The notes: a model not told the origin generated them from the sequence alone. 64,000 nucleotides of DNA from Pilatotrama ljubarskyi (GCA_022385805.1 MU277758.1:35819-99818); one strand, 5' to 3'; positions 12,214-24,062 are shown, numbered from the stretch's first letter. Made by a program: numbers and translations.

Positions 12214-12873
12214 ATTGTCAACTGCTCTCTGGCTAACAGAAACTTCAAGAAGAGCGAACGACGGGGCAGAGCCGGACACATCGCCAGGGAGTCCACCCAC
12301 AGACGGGCTATATGCTATCGGCCCACGCTGCGAGAGGCTAACTGGTGGTGTAGATCGCAGCGGGACTGAGTTGGGGTATGTCAGCCATCCGCGGTGATTC
12401 TCCTTGAGCGCATCAACGCAGGGCGGTAAAGGGGCACGAGAAGAATTGCGACCGCCGGGCGCTGGAGAGGTCGGTGTTCCGGTACTTATCGGAGAGATGT
12501 CTGCACGTCGTCAGCGCCTGACAATCGACATATTCAGGTACACACCTGGACAAGAGCACCATGCATGCAAGGCTTTCTTTTGGAACAGCGGCGGGTACGC
12601 GGAGCAGCGCTGCTCGGCGTGCCGGGACTAGCGGAGCGCGAAAGCTGTGTTTGCTTTCCGCAGCCCGTCCGCGGGTCCTGCAGAATCATCGCGCCCGAGC
12701 GCACAGTCGGAACCGCGACAGGGACCCAAGAACTCCTTCCATCCAAGTGACCGCAAGTGCTGCGTGTCAATGGTAACCTTCGACAAGGCGGGACGGAGGC
12801 CTTTCAGAAAGCTCTATTTATGTGCGGCTGCTATGATATGATAGGTCAAGAAGCGATGCGGTACCGTCGGGCC
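12214..12873. other. spacer between DUF6533 copies A and B
   Basis: No gene is seen. The spacer holds the promoter of copy A and the 3' end of copy B. Confidence 0.45.
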
Positions 12874-14734
12874 CTACTGGCGCTCATTGCTGAGCTCGTT
12901 GCTCTCCACCGAATCCCGGTTATGTTCATCTACTGGCGTCAGCACCGGAGCGCTCGAAGCAGGATCGTCTCGTCCAGCCATACCCTCTGACACGTCCTCA
13001 GGCACGCCCTCCGAGTGCCAGTCGCTGATGTCATCCTCCTCGGAGGTCGCGACCAGCGAGCCGCCCAGCGGACCAATGACACGCGACGCGAACACGAGCG
13101 TGCCGTTCGCGTCCGCATTAGACATCGTCGGGAGTGACGGGGGGGCGGAGGAGCCGGCGCCGATGGAGGCGAGATTCGCGGCTTGGAGGTCGAGGAGGAA
13201 GCGGTAGACGAGCACGGCGGTGAGTCTGTTGATGGGAGTGACGGGGTGAGTAGAGTGTTGTTGAGCGGAGCAGAAAGGAGAGGCCGTACGGGTCAGACAG
13301 GACGGTGATGTAGCTCGCGGAGTGGTAGGGCGTGGTGATCTGCGCCGTGCCGGCGGCGAGCGTGAGCGTTCGAGGAGTCAGGCGCGTTGTGCGGACGGAC
13401 TGACCGAGAGCGTGTTCAGGACGAGGTCGAGGACGTTGAGCGTCACCAGGACCCTGTCGAGCGACGACCGTAATGTATCACGCTTCGGACACGGACGGAG
13501 ATCGGAGAATCGGCATACCCAAAGTATATCACGCCTTGAAACGAACCTTCTTCTTCAGCTCACAGTGTGACGGGTTCAAAGGAACAGGCCGCACGCACCG
13601 TCGTATAGGAGCACATCTCCGAGCGTGCGCTTCGCAGTTCCTTGCAGATGAGGCGTGCCTCTCTTCCACGTCGAGACCACCGTCACAAGTAAGACGATGA
13701 TGTCCGCGAGTATCAGGCCACACCGCGATACGGTGACCACTGCGAGTGATACGGCCGCGCGTCAGGAGATACGGGGGACGAGGAACTCCCTTATTCGGGG
13801 ACGTACGTCTGTCCGCTGATGAGTACAGGTTGTAAGGCAACACGAGGAGATAGCATAAGGTCAACTTACATGACGTTCTGGCGCTGGCTCACGTTGCTCT
13901 CCCCTTGGCAGCCGGTGGTGAGCAGGTTCGAACCAGTCAGGTGGAACCCATAGACGACCTGTAGAGAGCGATGCCGCAATCGCCGGCATCAGGCACTTGT
14001 CCATTCCAATAGTATGGAAGAAGAGTCAGAACTCACGAAGCCGGCGCCGGCCGGAGCCAAGGATAGAACGAAGACAAGGAGGGCGATGGACCAGCGCATA
14101 CCGCTCAGGGCCAGGACACGCAGTGCCGAGAATGCTGTGGAAGTCAGTCAATGGAGTGATCGCCTCGAAGAGATAAGTATGCTGACCCGCCCATGGGATA
14201 TATTGGAACGTCGTGAAGGCATATTGGACATTTGTCAAACGAGCACAGCTGGTATCAGAGCAGTCAGCAAAGCAGCGGACCCAGGAACACTTGATACCCT
14301 ACTTCTGCGGAGAATCGTTGAGGATACAGTGTTATCCGATCCATGAGGCGGCACTTACTGTGTCAGATAGCGGACTGAGCGTGGCAGTCCCAAGTACATC
14401 ATAGGCGAGGAGGGTAGAGTAGCGAGTGAAGAAGAATAGCGCGGACGCCCCGGTGAACTTGCGCTTCCAGAAGAGCTGGATCTCTTGTTCTAGGGTGATC
14501 AGGTAGTCGTAGAGTAGAAATGCTGCGGCATCATTAGATGAGCACGAACGCGAGCGGCAGGTATAATGCGCCGACAGCTTGCCTACTACGCAGAATTGGA
14601 AGGAGGAAACCATGAAGCTGCGGAGAGGGAGACCTCAGACTGAGGAATGGAACACGACGCGGTGCTGTGGAGACTTACACGCTCTTGTAGATGTCGAGGA
14701 TCTCTGAGGCGTCGGCAGCTGCTTGAGAAGACAT
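12874..14734 (-). CDS. DUF6533 multi-pass membrane protein, copy B
   Basis: First exon 14679-14734 encodes MSSQAAADASEILDIYKS, the usual short hydrophilic head. The signature exon reads LLYDYLITLEQEIQLFWKRK, then TGASALFFFTRYSTLLAY. Following exons encode NVQYAFTTFQYIPWAG, FSALRVLALSGMRWSIALL, LILADIIVLLVTVVSTWK, VLVTLNVLDLVLNTLS and YHSASYITVLSDP. The tail is YRFLLDLQAANLAS, FASRVIGPLGGS and a long acidic Ser-rich stretch that stops at 12874. The small second coding exon appears to use a GC donor (TAG|GCAAGC) at about 14581; with it the frame closes, with GT donors it does not. Structure and order match copies A, C and D. Function is unknown; location is probably a cellular membrane. Confidence 0.7.
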
Positions 14735-15496
14735 CTGGGGCGGCCTCGAAGGAATATGACACAGGCTATATGAATAGGGCCAGGTAATGTGAGTCCACGT
14801 ATGTAGGGTGCTAAGTGCGCCTGCGAGGGCTCATATAAGACTGGGCCGGCCGGTACATCATCGGCCTCTGATACGCCCTGAAGGCACTAAGGGTGAACAG
14901 CAAGGGAAAGGGGCCGGCGAAGCGGCTGAGCGTTGAATATTTGCGAGGGCACGCCGCATGTTCGGCCAAGGACGGGATTACAAAGTCTGCGGATATCAGG
15001 GCGGACGTGCGAGTATGGAATCGGCGGTCCTCGAGCTTGAGTTTCATGGTACGTACTACGCGCCGAGGTGCGAGACATTCCCGTGATCGGGAGATCCGAG
15101 CAGTGCAGCCGTCAGTGTGAGGAATCTGAAGAGCTTGTTCATGGCTGCGAGGAGCGTACAGTACAGCTGCTGGTTTATCGCCGTATACAGCCCGTACACG
15201 GACGAAGAGGTGCGCTTGCTGATGACCACGGGTTGACCGAAGTCTGACGCGCGCCATCAGGGCCAGTTGCCGTTGACAAAGGGGGCGGTAGTAGTATGTC
15301 GGGAAGTAGCCGTGGAGGAGGGCGAAGGCAGGAGACGCTTCTGGTCTTTTCCCGCCTAGGGGGCGTGCACGTGACCGCGTTGGGCGCCGGTATAAGGAGG
15401 CGTCGTCCGCAAACGGGCGTCTGCTCTTCTACTCTACGCTACGCTCGTGCTCGTTTTGTCTGTGACGCTTCTGTTCTGTACTTGTACTTCTTACTA
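14735..15496. promoter_or_regulatory. divergent promoter region DUF6533 copy B / HSP78
   Basis: Holds the upstream regions of both genes. On the HSP78 side there is an AGGGG stress-response-type pentamer near 15357-15361, a CACGTGAC E-box at 15368-15375 and TATAAGG at 15391-15397, followed by a pyrimidine-rich leader. No gene is recognised inside. Confidence 0.5.
15391..15397 (+). promoter_or_regulatory. TATA box of HSP78
   Basis: TATAAGG lies 106 bp upstream of the HSP78 start codon and just downstream of the AGGGG and CACGTG elements. A TATA-containing promoter fits a stress-inducible gene. Confidence 0.5.
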
Positions 15497-18400
15497 ATGC
15501 TCCGGAAACAACTCGCTCACTCCCGCCTCCCCATCTCCCCTCGGCGCTTCTCTTCCCGCCCTCACCCTCGCCTCGCAGCTCTCCCTCCCCGCGCTCCCCT
15601 CTCTCGCATTGCCCCAATCCCTAGACCATGCGGTCCACTCGTGCTCTCGCGCTCATACGCTCAAGGGCCTCCAGGAGGCGGCCAAGGAGGCTTCCCCGGC
15701 TTCAACATGATGGGTCAGCAGCGGCAGAAGGGCGACGCTCTCAAGGAATATGTGAGTGCACTTCATTCGCTTGTCATCAGCACCGCCCGCCTCGTCCAAC
15801 CTGCAACGCTCTTTCGCGCCGAGGCCCCTCACGTACCGGTCATATCAGAGCGGTTCACTGACTGCATGCTAGAGTGTCGACCTCACAGAGCTCGCAAAGA
15901 ACGGCAAGCTCGACCCCACCATTGGCCGAGATGAGGGTACGTCTTATACTCGCCGTTCTGCTGACTCTCAGTTGACCTTCGACTGCAGAGATTCGGAGGA
16001 CCATTCAGAGTGAGTACCCCGGAGACATTCTTCACTTCCCGCATCGCTGACATTACGCAGTCCTTTCTCGCCGAACAAAGTCCAACCCGGTCGTGAGTAC
16101 CCTCCCCATCTTCAATATTCCCGCAGTCTGTTCACCCCATGTCCCAGTTGATTGGTCCACCCGGTGTCGGTAAGACTGCCATCCTCGAAGGCCTCGCGCA
16201 ACGTATCGTCGCAAAGGAGGTGCCAGAGGTAGGCCCATTGCATCTCTCGTCACAGTCCACAGACTGACTTATCCTGCCACAGTCCCTCCAGAATAAGCGC
16301 GTTCTCTCAATAGACCTCGCCGCTATCATGGCAGGCTCAGGCATCCGCGGCCAGTTCGAGGAGAAATTCAAGGCGCTCATCAAAGACATCGAAGACGAGG
16401 TAAGGTCCGCCTTTACCCGGGATCTGCTTCTGCGCTGACATCGCTACCACCTAGGCTGGCAATGTCATCTGTTTCATTGACGAGCTGCGTAAGTGCACTA
16501 CAGAACCACGTACCACCGAAATGTGCTCATGTATGCGCGCACGTAGATACATTGTTCAACCTGGGCAAAGCCGAGGGTAGCATCGACGCTGGCCAGATGA
16601 TCAAGCCCGCCCTCGCGCGCGGTCTCCAGCTCGTCGGCGCAACAACGCGTACGTGGACGTTCTGCACGGGTAACCCTGGCCTCGACACTGACATCATATC
16701 ACAGCGGACGAGTACCGGAAGACGATCGGGAAGGACGCCGCGCTCGAGCGCCGGTTCCAGCCCGTCCAGATCGACGAGCCGACCGTCGAGGCGACCATCT
16801 CGATCCTCCGCGGCCTCAAGCCGCGCTACGAGGTGCACCACGGAGTCGGCATCTCCGATGGCGCGCTCGTCACCGCCGCCATCTACAGCTCGCGGTACAT
16901 CTCGGACCGGTACCTGCCCGACAAGGCGATCGACCTGGTGGACGAGGCGGCATCCGCGCTGCGCCTCGCGCAGGAGAGCAAGCCGGATGAGCTTGAGGCT
17001 CTCGACCGCGAGATCATGACGCTCGAGATCGAGCGCGAGAGCTTGAAGAACGAGACCGACGTCTTCTCGGTCGAGCGCCGCGCGAAGGTCGAGGAGACCT
17101 TGAAGGAGAAGCGCGAGCTCGCGGAGCAGCTCACGCAGGTCTGGCAAGCTGGTACGTACTCTTGTTGGTTCCAGCTATGAGACGTGGGAGAACTGACGCG
17201 TTGCTTGCACGCAGAACGGGCGCGCCTCGACAGGATCAAGGACCTCAAGCAGCGGCTCGAGGACGCGAAGCGCGAACTCGAGATCGCGCAGCGGCAGGGC
17301 CAGTACGAGCGTGCGTCGCGCCTACGCTTCGCGACGATCCCCGAGCTCGAGCGGCAGCTCCCCGCGGAAGGCGCGGGCGAGCGCGGCGAGAGCGAGGACG
17401 CGGCGGGCCCGCTGTCGATGCTGCACGACCGCGTGACGAGCGCGGACATCGCCCGTGTTGTCGCGAAGGCGACGGGTATCCCGGTCCAGAGCTTGTTGAA
17501 GGGCGAGCGGGAGAAGTTGGTGAACGTGAGTGTTTTGTCGTCAGCTTATACAAGCAAGAAGCGGGAAGCTCACAAAGTGTGTTCAGATGGAGGAGGTGCT
17601 GAAGAAGCGTGTCGTGGGTCAGGACCACGTCGTCGAGGCCGTCAGCGACGCCGTCCGTATCTCGCGCGCTGGCCTCCAGGCGCCCAACCGCCCCGTCGCG
17701 TCCTTCCTCTTCCTTGGCCCTACGGGCGTTGGCAAGACCGAGATGTGCAAGGCGCTCGCCGGCTTCTTGTTCAACGATGAGAACCGTGGACTGTAGGTAT
17801 CGTCGAGCCTGCTCTGCGGGGACGTTCGCTGACATTTGATGTAGAATCAACATTAACATGTCGGAGTACCATGACCGGCATACGATCTCGCGGCTCATCG
17901 GTGCTGCGCCTGGATACGTCGGATTCGAGGAAGGTGGCCAGCTCACGGAGGCCGTCCGCCGCAAGCCTTATGGTACGCTTCTTTGGCCTCTACTCCCATC
18001 CGCGCAGTTGACTCACTATATGCACAGCCGTCATTCTGCTCGATGAACTCGAAAAGGCGCATAAGGACGTCGCGATGATCCTCCTGCAGATCCTCGACGA
18101 GGGCAGCATCACCGACTCGCAAGGGCGCAAGGTCGACTTCAAGAACACGATCATCTGCCTCACCTCGAACCTCGGCTCGGACATCCTCGCGCACGCGAGC
18201 GCGTCGGATCCCGTCACCGGCGTCGTCACGCCCGACGCGCGCGAGGAGGTCCTCGCGCGCACGGCCGAGTACTTCCCGCCCGAGCTCCTGAACCGCCTCG
18301 ACTCGATGCTCGTGTTCAACAAGCTCTCGCAGCAGAGCATCTTGAAGGTCGTGGACTTGCGGTTGGGCGACGTGCAGGAGCGCCTGCGCCCGAGGCGGAT

Positions 18401-18762
18401 CACGCTGGATGTGGATGCAGGCGCGAAGGAGTGGCTCGCGAAGGAGGGGTACTCGGACGTGTATGGTGCGCGCGCGATCGCGCGCATCGTGCGCACGAAG
18501 GTGCTGTTCCCGCTTGCGCAGAAGCTGCTCAAGGGCACGATCAGGTGAGTGTCCTGCTGTATGCGAATGGACCATGGTGTAGGACGGTGACTGACGTTCT
18601 TCTGATAGGGACGGCGACGTCGTGCAGATCCGTGCGTCCGCAGATGGCAAGGAGCTCGACATCAAGGACAACCATGCGCCTGACCCGTCCATAGCCGCTT
18701 CGTCCACGCCTATGGCCCCGAGCCTCGACAATCACGCGGAGGGCGAGCCGTCTTCGTCATAA
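15497..18762 (+). CDS. HSP78: mitochondrial Hsp100/ClpB disaggregase Hsp78
   Basis: ATP-driven AAA+ chaperone of the mitochondrial matrix that dissolves protein aggregates together with mtHsp70. The gene has about a dozen short introns; exon 1 is 15497-15751. The N-terminus is Arg/Ser/Pro-rich with few acidic residues, a typical mitochondrial presequence, ending near [11 protein letters not shown]. There is no ClpN domain, as in yeast Hsp78. The first AAA domain has Walker A GPPGVGKT (about 16156), Walker B VICFIDEL and GATT sensor. A coiled middle domain ([15 protein letters not shown] to [14 protein letters not shown]) follows. The second AAA domain has Walker [35 protein letters not shown] and the ClpB C-terminal block PPELLNRLD. 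Both ATPase sites look complete. The C-terminus after DGDVVQIR carries about 40 extra Ser/Pro/Asp-rich residues. Upstream stress-type elements suggest heat or stress induction. Confidence 0.95.
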
Positions 18763-18849
18763 AGCATCATATGGGACTCGTATAATATCCGGACGTCGGA
18801 CGGGTATCAAGACGCGGACTACTCTCATCGCATGCGGTTGGTGTACATA

Positions 18850-18881
18850 CAGTGATGGCCAAAAGTCACGCCCCACCCCCC
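18850..18881 (+). repeat. left terminal inverted repeat of the Tc1/mariner element
   Basis: Thirty-two bases matching the reverse complement of 20408-20439 at 29 positions; the mismatches are at positions 7, 19 and 20. It starts CAGTGATGGCC and ends in a C-rich run. Confidence 0.9.
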
Positions 18882-19105
18882 CAGCATAATCTTGTCACCC
18901 GTATAATTTCAGTAATTGCCCATGATTTCTCACGCATCTTTGCAGATATGTAGGCTATGCTGTAAGCTATCACATGGTCCCACTCTTAAGGTTTGAGAGT
19001 CTCTGTATCCTCTGATTTTGGCATATATGTGTGGTGAGATGCACTGGGACCACTTCACATTCAACCAAAATGATGTGATTACTTTGTAAGGAGGATACAA
19101 ATCAT

Positions 19106-20098
19106 TCAGAAACGAGTGTGTTTACCACATTTGCGGCGAAGAGTTGAGATACGTTCAGGAAGGGAATCATAAANNNNNNNNNNNNNNNNNNNNNNNNNNN
19201 NNNNNNNNNNNNNNNNNNNNNNNNNNNNNNNNNNNNNNNNNNNNNNNNNNNNNNNNNNNNNNNNNNNNNNNNNNNNNNNNNNNNNNNNNNNNNNNNNNNN
19301 NNNNNNNNNNNNNNNNNNNNNNNNNNNNNNNNNNNNNNNNNNNNNNNNNNNNNNNNNNNNNNNNNNNNNNNNNNNNNNNNNNNNNNNNNNNNNNNNNNNN
19401 NNNNNNNNNNNNNNNNNNNNNNNNNNNNNNNNNNNNNNNNNNNNNNNNNNNNNNNNNNNNNNNNNNNNNNNNNNNNNNNNNNNNNNNNNNNNNNNNNNNN
19501 NNNNNNNNNNNNNNNNNNNNNNNNNNNNNNNNNNNNNNNNNNNNNNNNNNNNNNNNNNNNNNNNNNNNNNNNNNNNNNNNNNNNNNNNNNNNNNNNNNNN
19601 NNNNNNNNNNNNNNNNNNNNNNNNNNNNNNNNNNNNNNNNNNNNNNNNNNNNNNNNNNNNNNNNNNNNNNNNNNNNNNNNNNNNNNNNNNNNNNNNNNNN
19701 NNNNNNNNNNNNNNNNNNNNNNNNNNNNNNNNNNNNNNNNNNNNNNNNNNNNNNNNNNNNNNNNNNNNNNNNNNNNNNNNNNNNNNNNNNNNNNNNNNNN
19801 NNNNNNNNNNNNNNNNNNNNNNNNNNNNNNNNNNNNNNNNNNNNNNNNNNNNNNNNNNNNNNNNNNNNNNNNNNNNNNNNNNNNNNNNNNNNNNNNNNNN
19901 NNNNNNNNNNNNNNNNNNNNNNNNNNNNNNNNNNNNNNNNNNNNNNNNNNNNNNNNNNNNNNNNNNNNNNNNNNNNNNNNNNNNNNNNNNNNNNNNNNNN
20001 NNNNNNNNNNNNNNNNNNNNNNNNNNNNNNNNNNNNNNNNNNNNNNNNNNNNNNNNNNNNNNNNNNNNNNNNNNNNNNNNNNNNNNNNNNNNNNNNNN
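19106..20098 (-). CDS. Tc1/mariner transposase, C-terminus only
   Basis: Only the last 20 or so codons (19106-19173) can be read: YDSLPERISTLRRKCGKHTRF and a TGA stop. In Tc1-like transposases the C-terminus commonly reads like SMPRRxxxVIxAKGGxTKY, and this fits. The catalytic DDE core should lie in the N run. The 5' limit is unknown: the non-N sequence to the right (20099-20404) carries no obvious HTH start in one frame, so an intron or decay is possible. Confidence 0.6.
   Translation of the reverse strand, partial: XXXXXXXXXXXXXXXXXXXXXXXXXXXXXXXXXXXXXXXXXXXXXXXXXXXXXXXXXXXXXXXXXXXXXXXXXXXXXXXXXXXXXXXXXXXXXXXXXXXXXXXXXXXXXXXXXXXXXXXXXXXXXXXXXXXXXXXXXXXXXXXXXXXXXXXXXXXXXXXXXXXXXXXXXXXXXXXXXXXXXXXXXXXXXXXXXXXXXXXXXXXXXXXXXXXXXXXXXXXXXXXXXXXXXXXXXXXXXXXXXXXXXXXXXXXXXXXXXXXXXXXXXXXXXXXXXXXXXXXXXXXXXXXXXXXXXXXXXXXXXXXXXXXXXYDSLPERISTLRRKCGKHTRF
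19174..20098. other. assembly gap (925 N)
   Basis: A run of N inside the transposon. Its true length may differ from 925. Gaps commonly fall in multicopy transposons. Confidence 0.98.
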
Positions 20099-20407
20099 AG
20101 AGAATTTTGGCACGTTTAAGGCAGGATAGAGCAACCATGTGTGAAGAGCAGAAAGAATAGAGGATGAGGATGAAGATTCTGAGGTGCAATATGTACAGTG
20201 ACTGAATGGTAGTGGATTAAGTTGAGGGTCATGGCTGAGTGCTGTGCTTCGCTGGCAGGCGCTAAAATAAGCGCCCGTATTTCTCGCGCTCCATTAAGAG
20301 CTACACCCTCAATAATCAGTAGCAAATCAATAACACCCAGTATACAATCTAGATATCATATACACATGTGTGACTAGCCTGGGCTTGTATACAATCCTGT
20401 GAAAGTA

Positions 20408-20439
20408 GGGGGGTGGGGCACGACTTTTGGCCGTCACTG
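20408..20439 (-). repeat. right terminal inverted repeat of the Tc1/mariner element
   Basis: Reverse-complement partner of 18850-18881 with three mismatches; the flanking TA is at 20440-20441. Confidence 0.9.
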
Positions 20440-20441
20440 TA

Positions 20442-22213
20442 TGTAGCATAGCATCTTAGAGGCCGGAATGTATTCACACCCTGCTCAACGTGACTCCCTG
20501 TTCATCGGTGCTTCGGTACCCTCGCTATCCCAGGACGTCCGCAGTATCATACCAGTATGGCCACGTCGACGGCACCTCCCATGTCACCGTGCCGTTCCTT
20601 GGGTCGTTCCTGTCAGCGTGAGAGACAATGATCTGCAGGAACCTGTTAGCATCCTTGCGAGGCGTGTCTATGGTCGCCGGGTCCTGCAACGGTTGCAGCT
20701 CAGCCAGGCGTGCATGAGGGCAGTCCTCCTTATGACGGTTAAACTTGTCCCTCGGAGTGGTTCATGGGCATAGCGCGAAGTCCAGCATCACGGTACTGTA
20801 GGTGAGCGAACCTTGCCCAATCGTTAGCATTCGGCTCGGTGCGCGGCGAACTCCTCCAGGGCCAGAGGGGCCTATAATGTTTGATGCTATGAGGATCAAA
20901 GCGGACTTCCTTGGCGAGGGTCTTGAGAGCGAGCAATACGAGGAGTACGGCATGGCTTCGTTTGCGCGTCACGACGCGTGCACTAGGCTCTGCAGTGGGT
21001 TGTCCGCCCGATCCGCCGGGCCCTCGCGTGCACGAGGGAACTTCTGAGCGTCGCGCTTGACCACTCGGAGCTCCATCGGGGTGGACGCCGGGTACTTCAT
21101 GTAGTGCGCGTACTAGTGCGAGGACATCGAATGGGCTTGGGCAGCGAGGTGTGCAGGGACCACGTTCGGCAGCGGGCTTTGTGAGAAGGGCAGCCCCTTT
21201 CGTCTACTCGTCGTCCGCGACCCTCGATACGAAGACAGGATCGAGAGTGTATAGGGCGCGCGTTCGATGCACGGGACGTCCCCGCTCTCTCTGCGGGATA
21301 GATAGCTGCGCGTCAAGTGCCATGAGCGCATGTCTCGAATCGCGCCGCGTGCCCGTGTTCATGATTATGGCTGACTCATCGCCATGCTTGCTCGATCCTG
21401 AGAGGAGCGTGTTCCCGGGAGCGGCTTGCTGCTTCAGGCCGGCGAGGTACCGATCGGCCACTTGAGGGTAAGCGTACCTCGGAGCTCGAGTGGTGGCCAA
21501 GCGGCGACGATGGAGATCTTGAGAGTAGCAGCTGTTGCCACTGAGTAGTGATTTGAGGAGTTGCGCCGCGGAATCGACCTAATCAATATGGGTTCGGGAC
21601 GTCGGAAGAATGGCGAGCTTACTAGTATCGCATCACTATCACGGTTGCACCCAGTCGGCCGCTTCAGCGTGGCCGGGGACACCTAGAGGCGCATTGTGCA
21701 AAGCCTTGCCAGTGGATCTTCCGGCCATTTTGCTAGCACATGAGACGCATAAAGGGGCCAACTTGGTTCGGTCCAGCCAATATGGAGTAGAAGTTTACAG
21801 CATGCATTCGTGGCAAGTATGAGGCCGGCCAGGCGAGGTGTTGGATCGTCGTGCACGTTACGGTTGAAAGATTACCGTCACTCGAACGTGCGGAAAAGCA
21901 TGCCTCTACAAGCTCAGCAGAAGGTTTTGGTGTCGGTACTTGAGCGTCGACAGTACAGCCAGCACCCACACCTCGGATATGGCAGGATCACCCACTGTGA
22001 ACGTGGAGGCAGGGTCCGGACTCCGAGTGAATCGGACGCAGCCCTGAAGCGCTCAAGCCACGCGAGGGCTCGTACGAGTGTAGATCGATCGGGCACAATC
22101 TAATGAGTCGCGAGCTGATTTCGACTCGCCGATACTTTTACTACATATAACGAATCATCCTGCCTGCTCTGGTCGGACAAGGCTCTCACGCAGCCTGTTC
22201 ACCGGCAACGACC
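20442..22213. other. gene-free stretch
   Basis: I see no convincing gene in 1.8 kb. Short open frames on both strands (for example around 21204-21500 and 21434-21682 on minus) show no known domain and are broken by stops. The right end holds the MFS promoter. Confidence 0.45.
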
Positions 22214-24062
22214 ATGAACACGTCAAGACCAGTCGAGGACGCCCTCGACGAGACGCGTCCGCTGTTGCATCACGATGAGAATGCTCAGGGCAAGAAACCA
22301 GCGACGCCCCTGCCAAAGGGGCAGATTGCTGTGATAATGCTTCTCTCCCTCGCAGAGCCTATCACCAGTCATTGCATATACCCTTTCATCAACCAGGTCC
22401 GTCTTCTACCTGTGTGCGTATGTCCACAAACCGACGGCATTGATCTACAGCTTATCAGCGAACTGGATATCACGGGCGGTGACGAGAAGAAAGTGGGCTA
22501 TTATGTCGGGATGATCGTGAGTCGTAACACAGGGATCATAGGGGTCGCGCACAGGGAGTCGCTCATGCACCCTGCGCCACAGCAATCCATCTTCTTCGCC
22601 ATGGAAGCGTTGTTCGTCTTCCAGTGGTCGCGCTTGTCAGATCACATCGGCCGCAAGCCCGTGCTTCTCATCGGCGTCGCAGGGCTTTGTGTATCGATGA
22701 TCTGTTTCGGCCTGTCGCGGACGTTCTGGGGTCTAGTCGTCAGGTACATCGCGCAGTCACGCTTTACGTTACCTCTGGTATAGTGCTGAACACTGTAGTC
22801 GGAGTCTCGTTGGGCTGCTCAACGGCAATACAGGGGTGACGAAGAGCATGATGGGAGGTATGTACCCTTCGATTCGTTGATTGACATCCATATTGACTGT
22901 ACACTACACTCACAGAGATCACCGACGAGACCAATATCGCACAGGCATTCGCATGGATGCCTGTGGCTTGGTCCGTTGGATCGACTATCGGGTACGTCGT
23001 TTGTGCTCCGCTCAATGCATTGGCACTTAGCAGCATTCCGAAGCACAGGCCTACTATCGGAGGCCAGCTTGCGAAGCCGCACGATCGATGGCCCAGCGTT
23101 TTCTCGCATCCCTTCTGGGTGAAGTATCCATACTTCCTGCCATGCGCCGCCTCGGCCGCATTCTCGGCATTCACCTTCGTCGTGACCGCAATCTTCCTGA
23201 AGGAGGTTCGACCATAGCCCCGTTCCGTGGAGGCATCGTTGCTAACGGCCCACTTTCAGAGTGTAAGAAAACGTCCCAAACGCACTCATCCCGCATGTGA
23301 CGAGGCCGTGGTGGGCGAGACACATGACGATGCGCCTCCGCCGTTGCGCAAGGTGCTGACCAGGCGCGTCCTCATTTCAGTGGCGAACTATGGCGTGCTG
23401 GCACTCGTCGAAATCGCCTTCCTCGCGCTCCTGCCGCTCTTCTTCGCCACGCCTGTCGAGCTCGGCGGCCTTGGATTCGACCCACCCACCATCGGCCTCA
23501 TCCTCGGAACGTTCGGCCTCCTCAACGGCACCATTCAGGCGCTGCTCTTCGCGAAGCTCATGGATATCTGGGGCCCGAAGCGGATGTTCCAGCAAGGCCT
23601 GCTCATGTTCGTCCCTCTGTACCTGCTCTTCCCAATCATGAACCTCTACGCGAAGGCGCACGGGATTACGCCTGTGATCTGGGGGCTCGTGTTCCTGCAA
23701 CAGTTGATCTTGGTAGTCATGGACCTGTCATTCGGTGCGTATGTCATACTCACGCACAGAGGACCCACAACGTTGGCTGAATGTATGCTCCAGGCGCCAT
23801 CTTCATCTTCGTCACGTCAGCGGCTGCAAATAATCGTTGCTTGGGCGCGACGAACGGCATCGCACAGTTGATAGCGTCCATCATGCGCGCGATCGGCCCG
23901 GCTGTGGCGACCTCGCTCTTCGCGGCCTCTCTGGAGCACAACTGGCTCGGTGGATATGGCGTATACCCCATCTTGATCGCCATAACCGTGTCGCTGACCC
24001 TTGTATCGACCCGCCTCCCGAGGGATATGTGGCCGAAGGAGACGGATCACCGAGAGAGATAG
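22214..24062 (+). CDS. major facilitator superfamily transporter (DHA1-like)
   Basis: Multi-exon gene starting MNTSRPVEDALDETRPLL, a hydrophilic cytosolic head. The first membrane segment follows (IAVIMLLSLAEPITSHCIYPF). MFS motif A is present between helices 2 and 3 as WSRLSDHIGRKPVLLIG. After splicing at 22743/22800 the loop reads GLVVSRSLVGLLNGNTGV and TKSMMGEITDETN, a pattern shared by fungal DHA1 members related to zinc-induced-facilitator and tetracycline-resistance transporters. The second half has the MFS repeat LMDIWGPKRMFQQGL, and the last exon gives CLGATNGIAQLIASIMRAIGPA. About 12 helices are expected, with a central cytosolic loop (RPKRTHPACDEAVV). The intron at 23207 has a weak donor, GTTCGA. 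Substrate is unknown; proton-coupled export of small molecules is the family's usual role. Confidence 0.85.

Larger units (their letters stand above)
18850..20439. mobile_element. Tc1/mariner-type DNA transposon (assembly gap inside)
   Basis: About 1.59 kb bounded by near-perfect inverted ends beginning CAGTGAYGGCCAAAAGTC, each flanked by a TA dinucleotide (18848-18849 and 20440-20441), the invariant Tc1/mariner target site. The minus strand just inside the left end encodes LPERISTLRRKCGKHTRF followed by a stop, matching the usual C-terminus of Tc1 transposases. Bases 19174-20098 are N, removing most of the transposase. The size fits a complete single-gene element. It lies 88 bp after the HSP78 stop codon, probably in or near its 3' untranslated region. 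Confidence 0.85.

Noticed and set aside
16527..17147. 206-codon minus-strand frame with Leu/Arg/Asp pattern
   Set aside because: Antisense of the HSP78 coiled middle region; the HSP78 frame has Walker motifs and splices correctly.
19106..20189. Open frames of about 340 codons made mostly of unknown residues
   Set aside because: They are artefacts of translating N. Only the short C-terminal transposase piece at 19106-19173 carries information.
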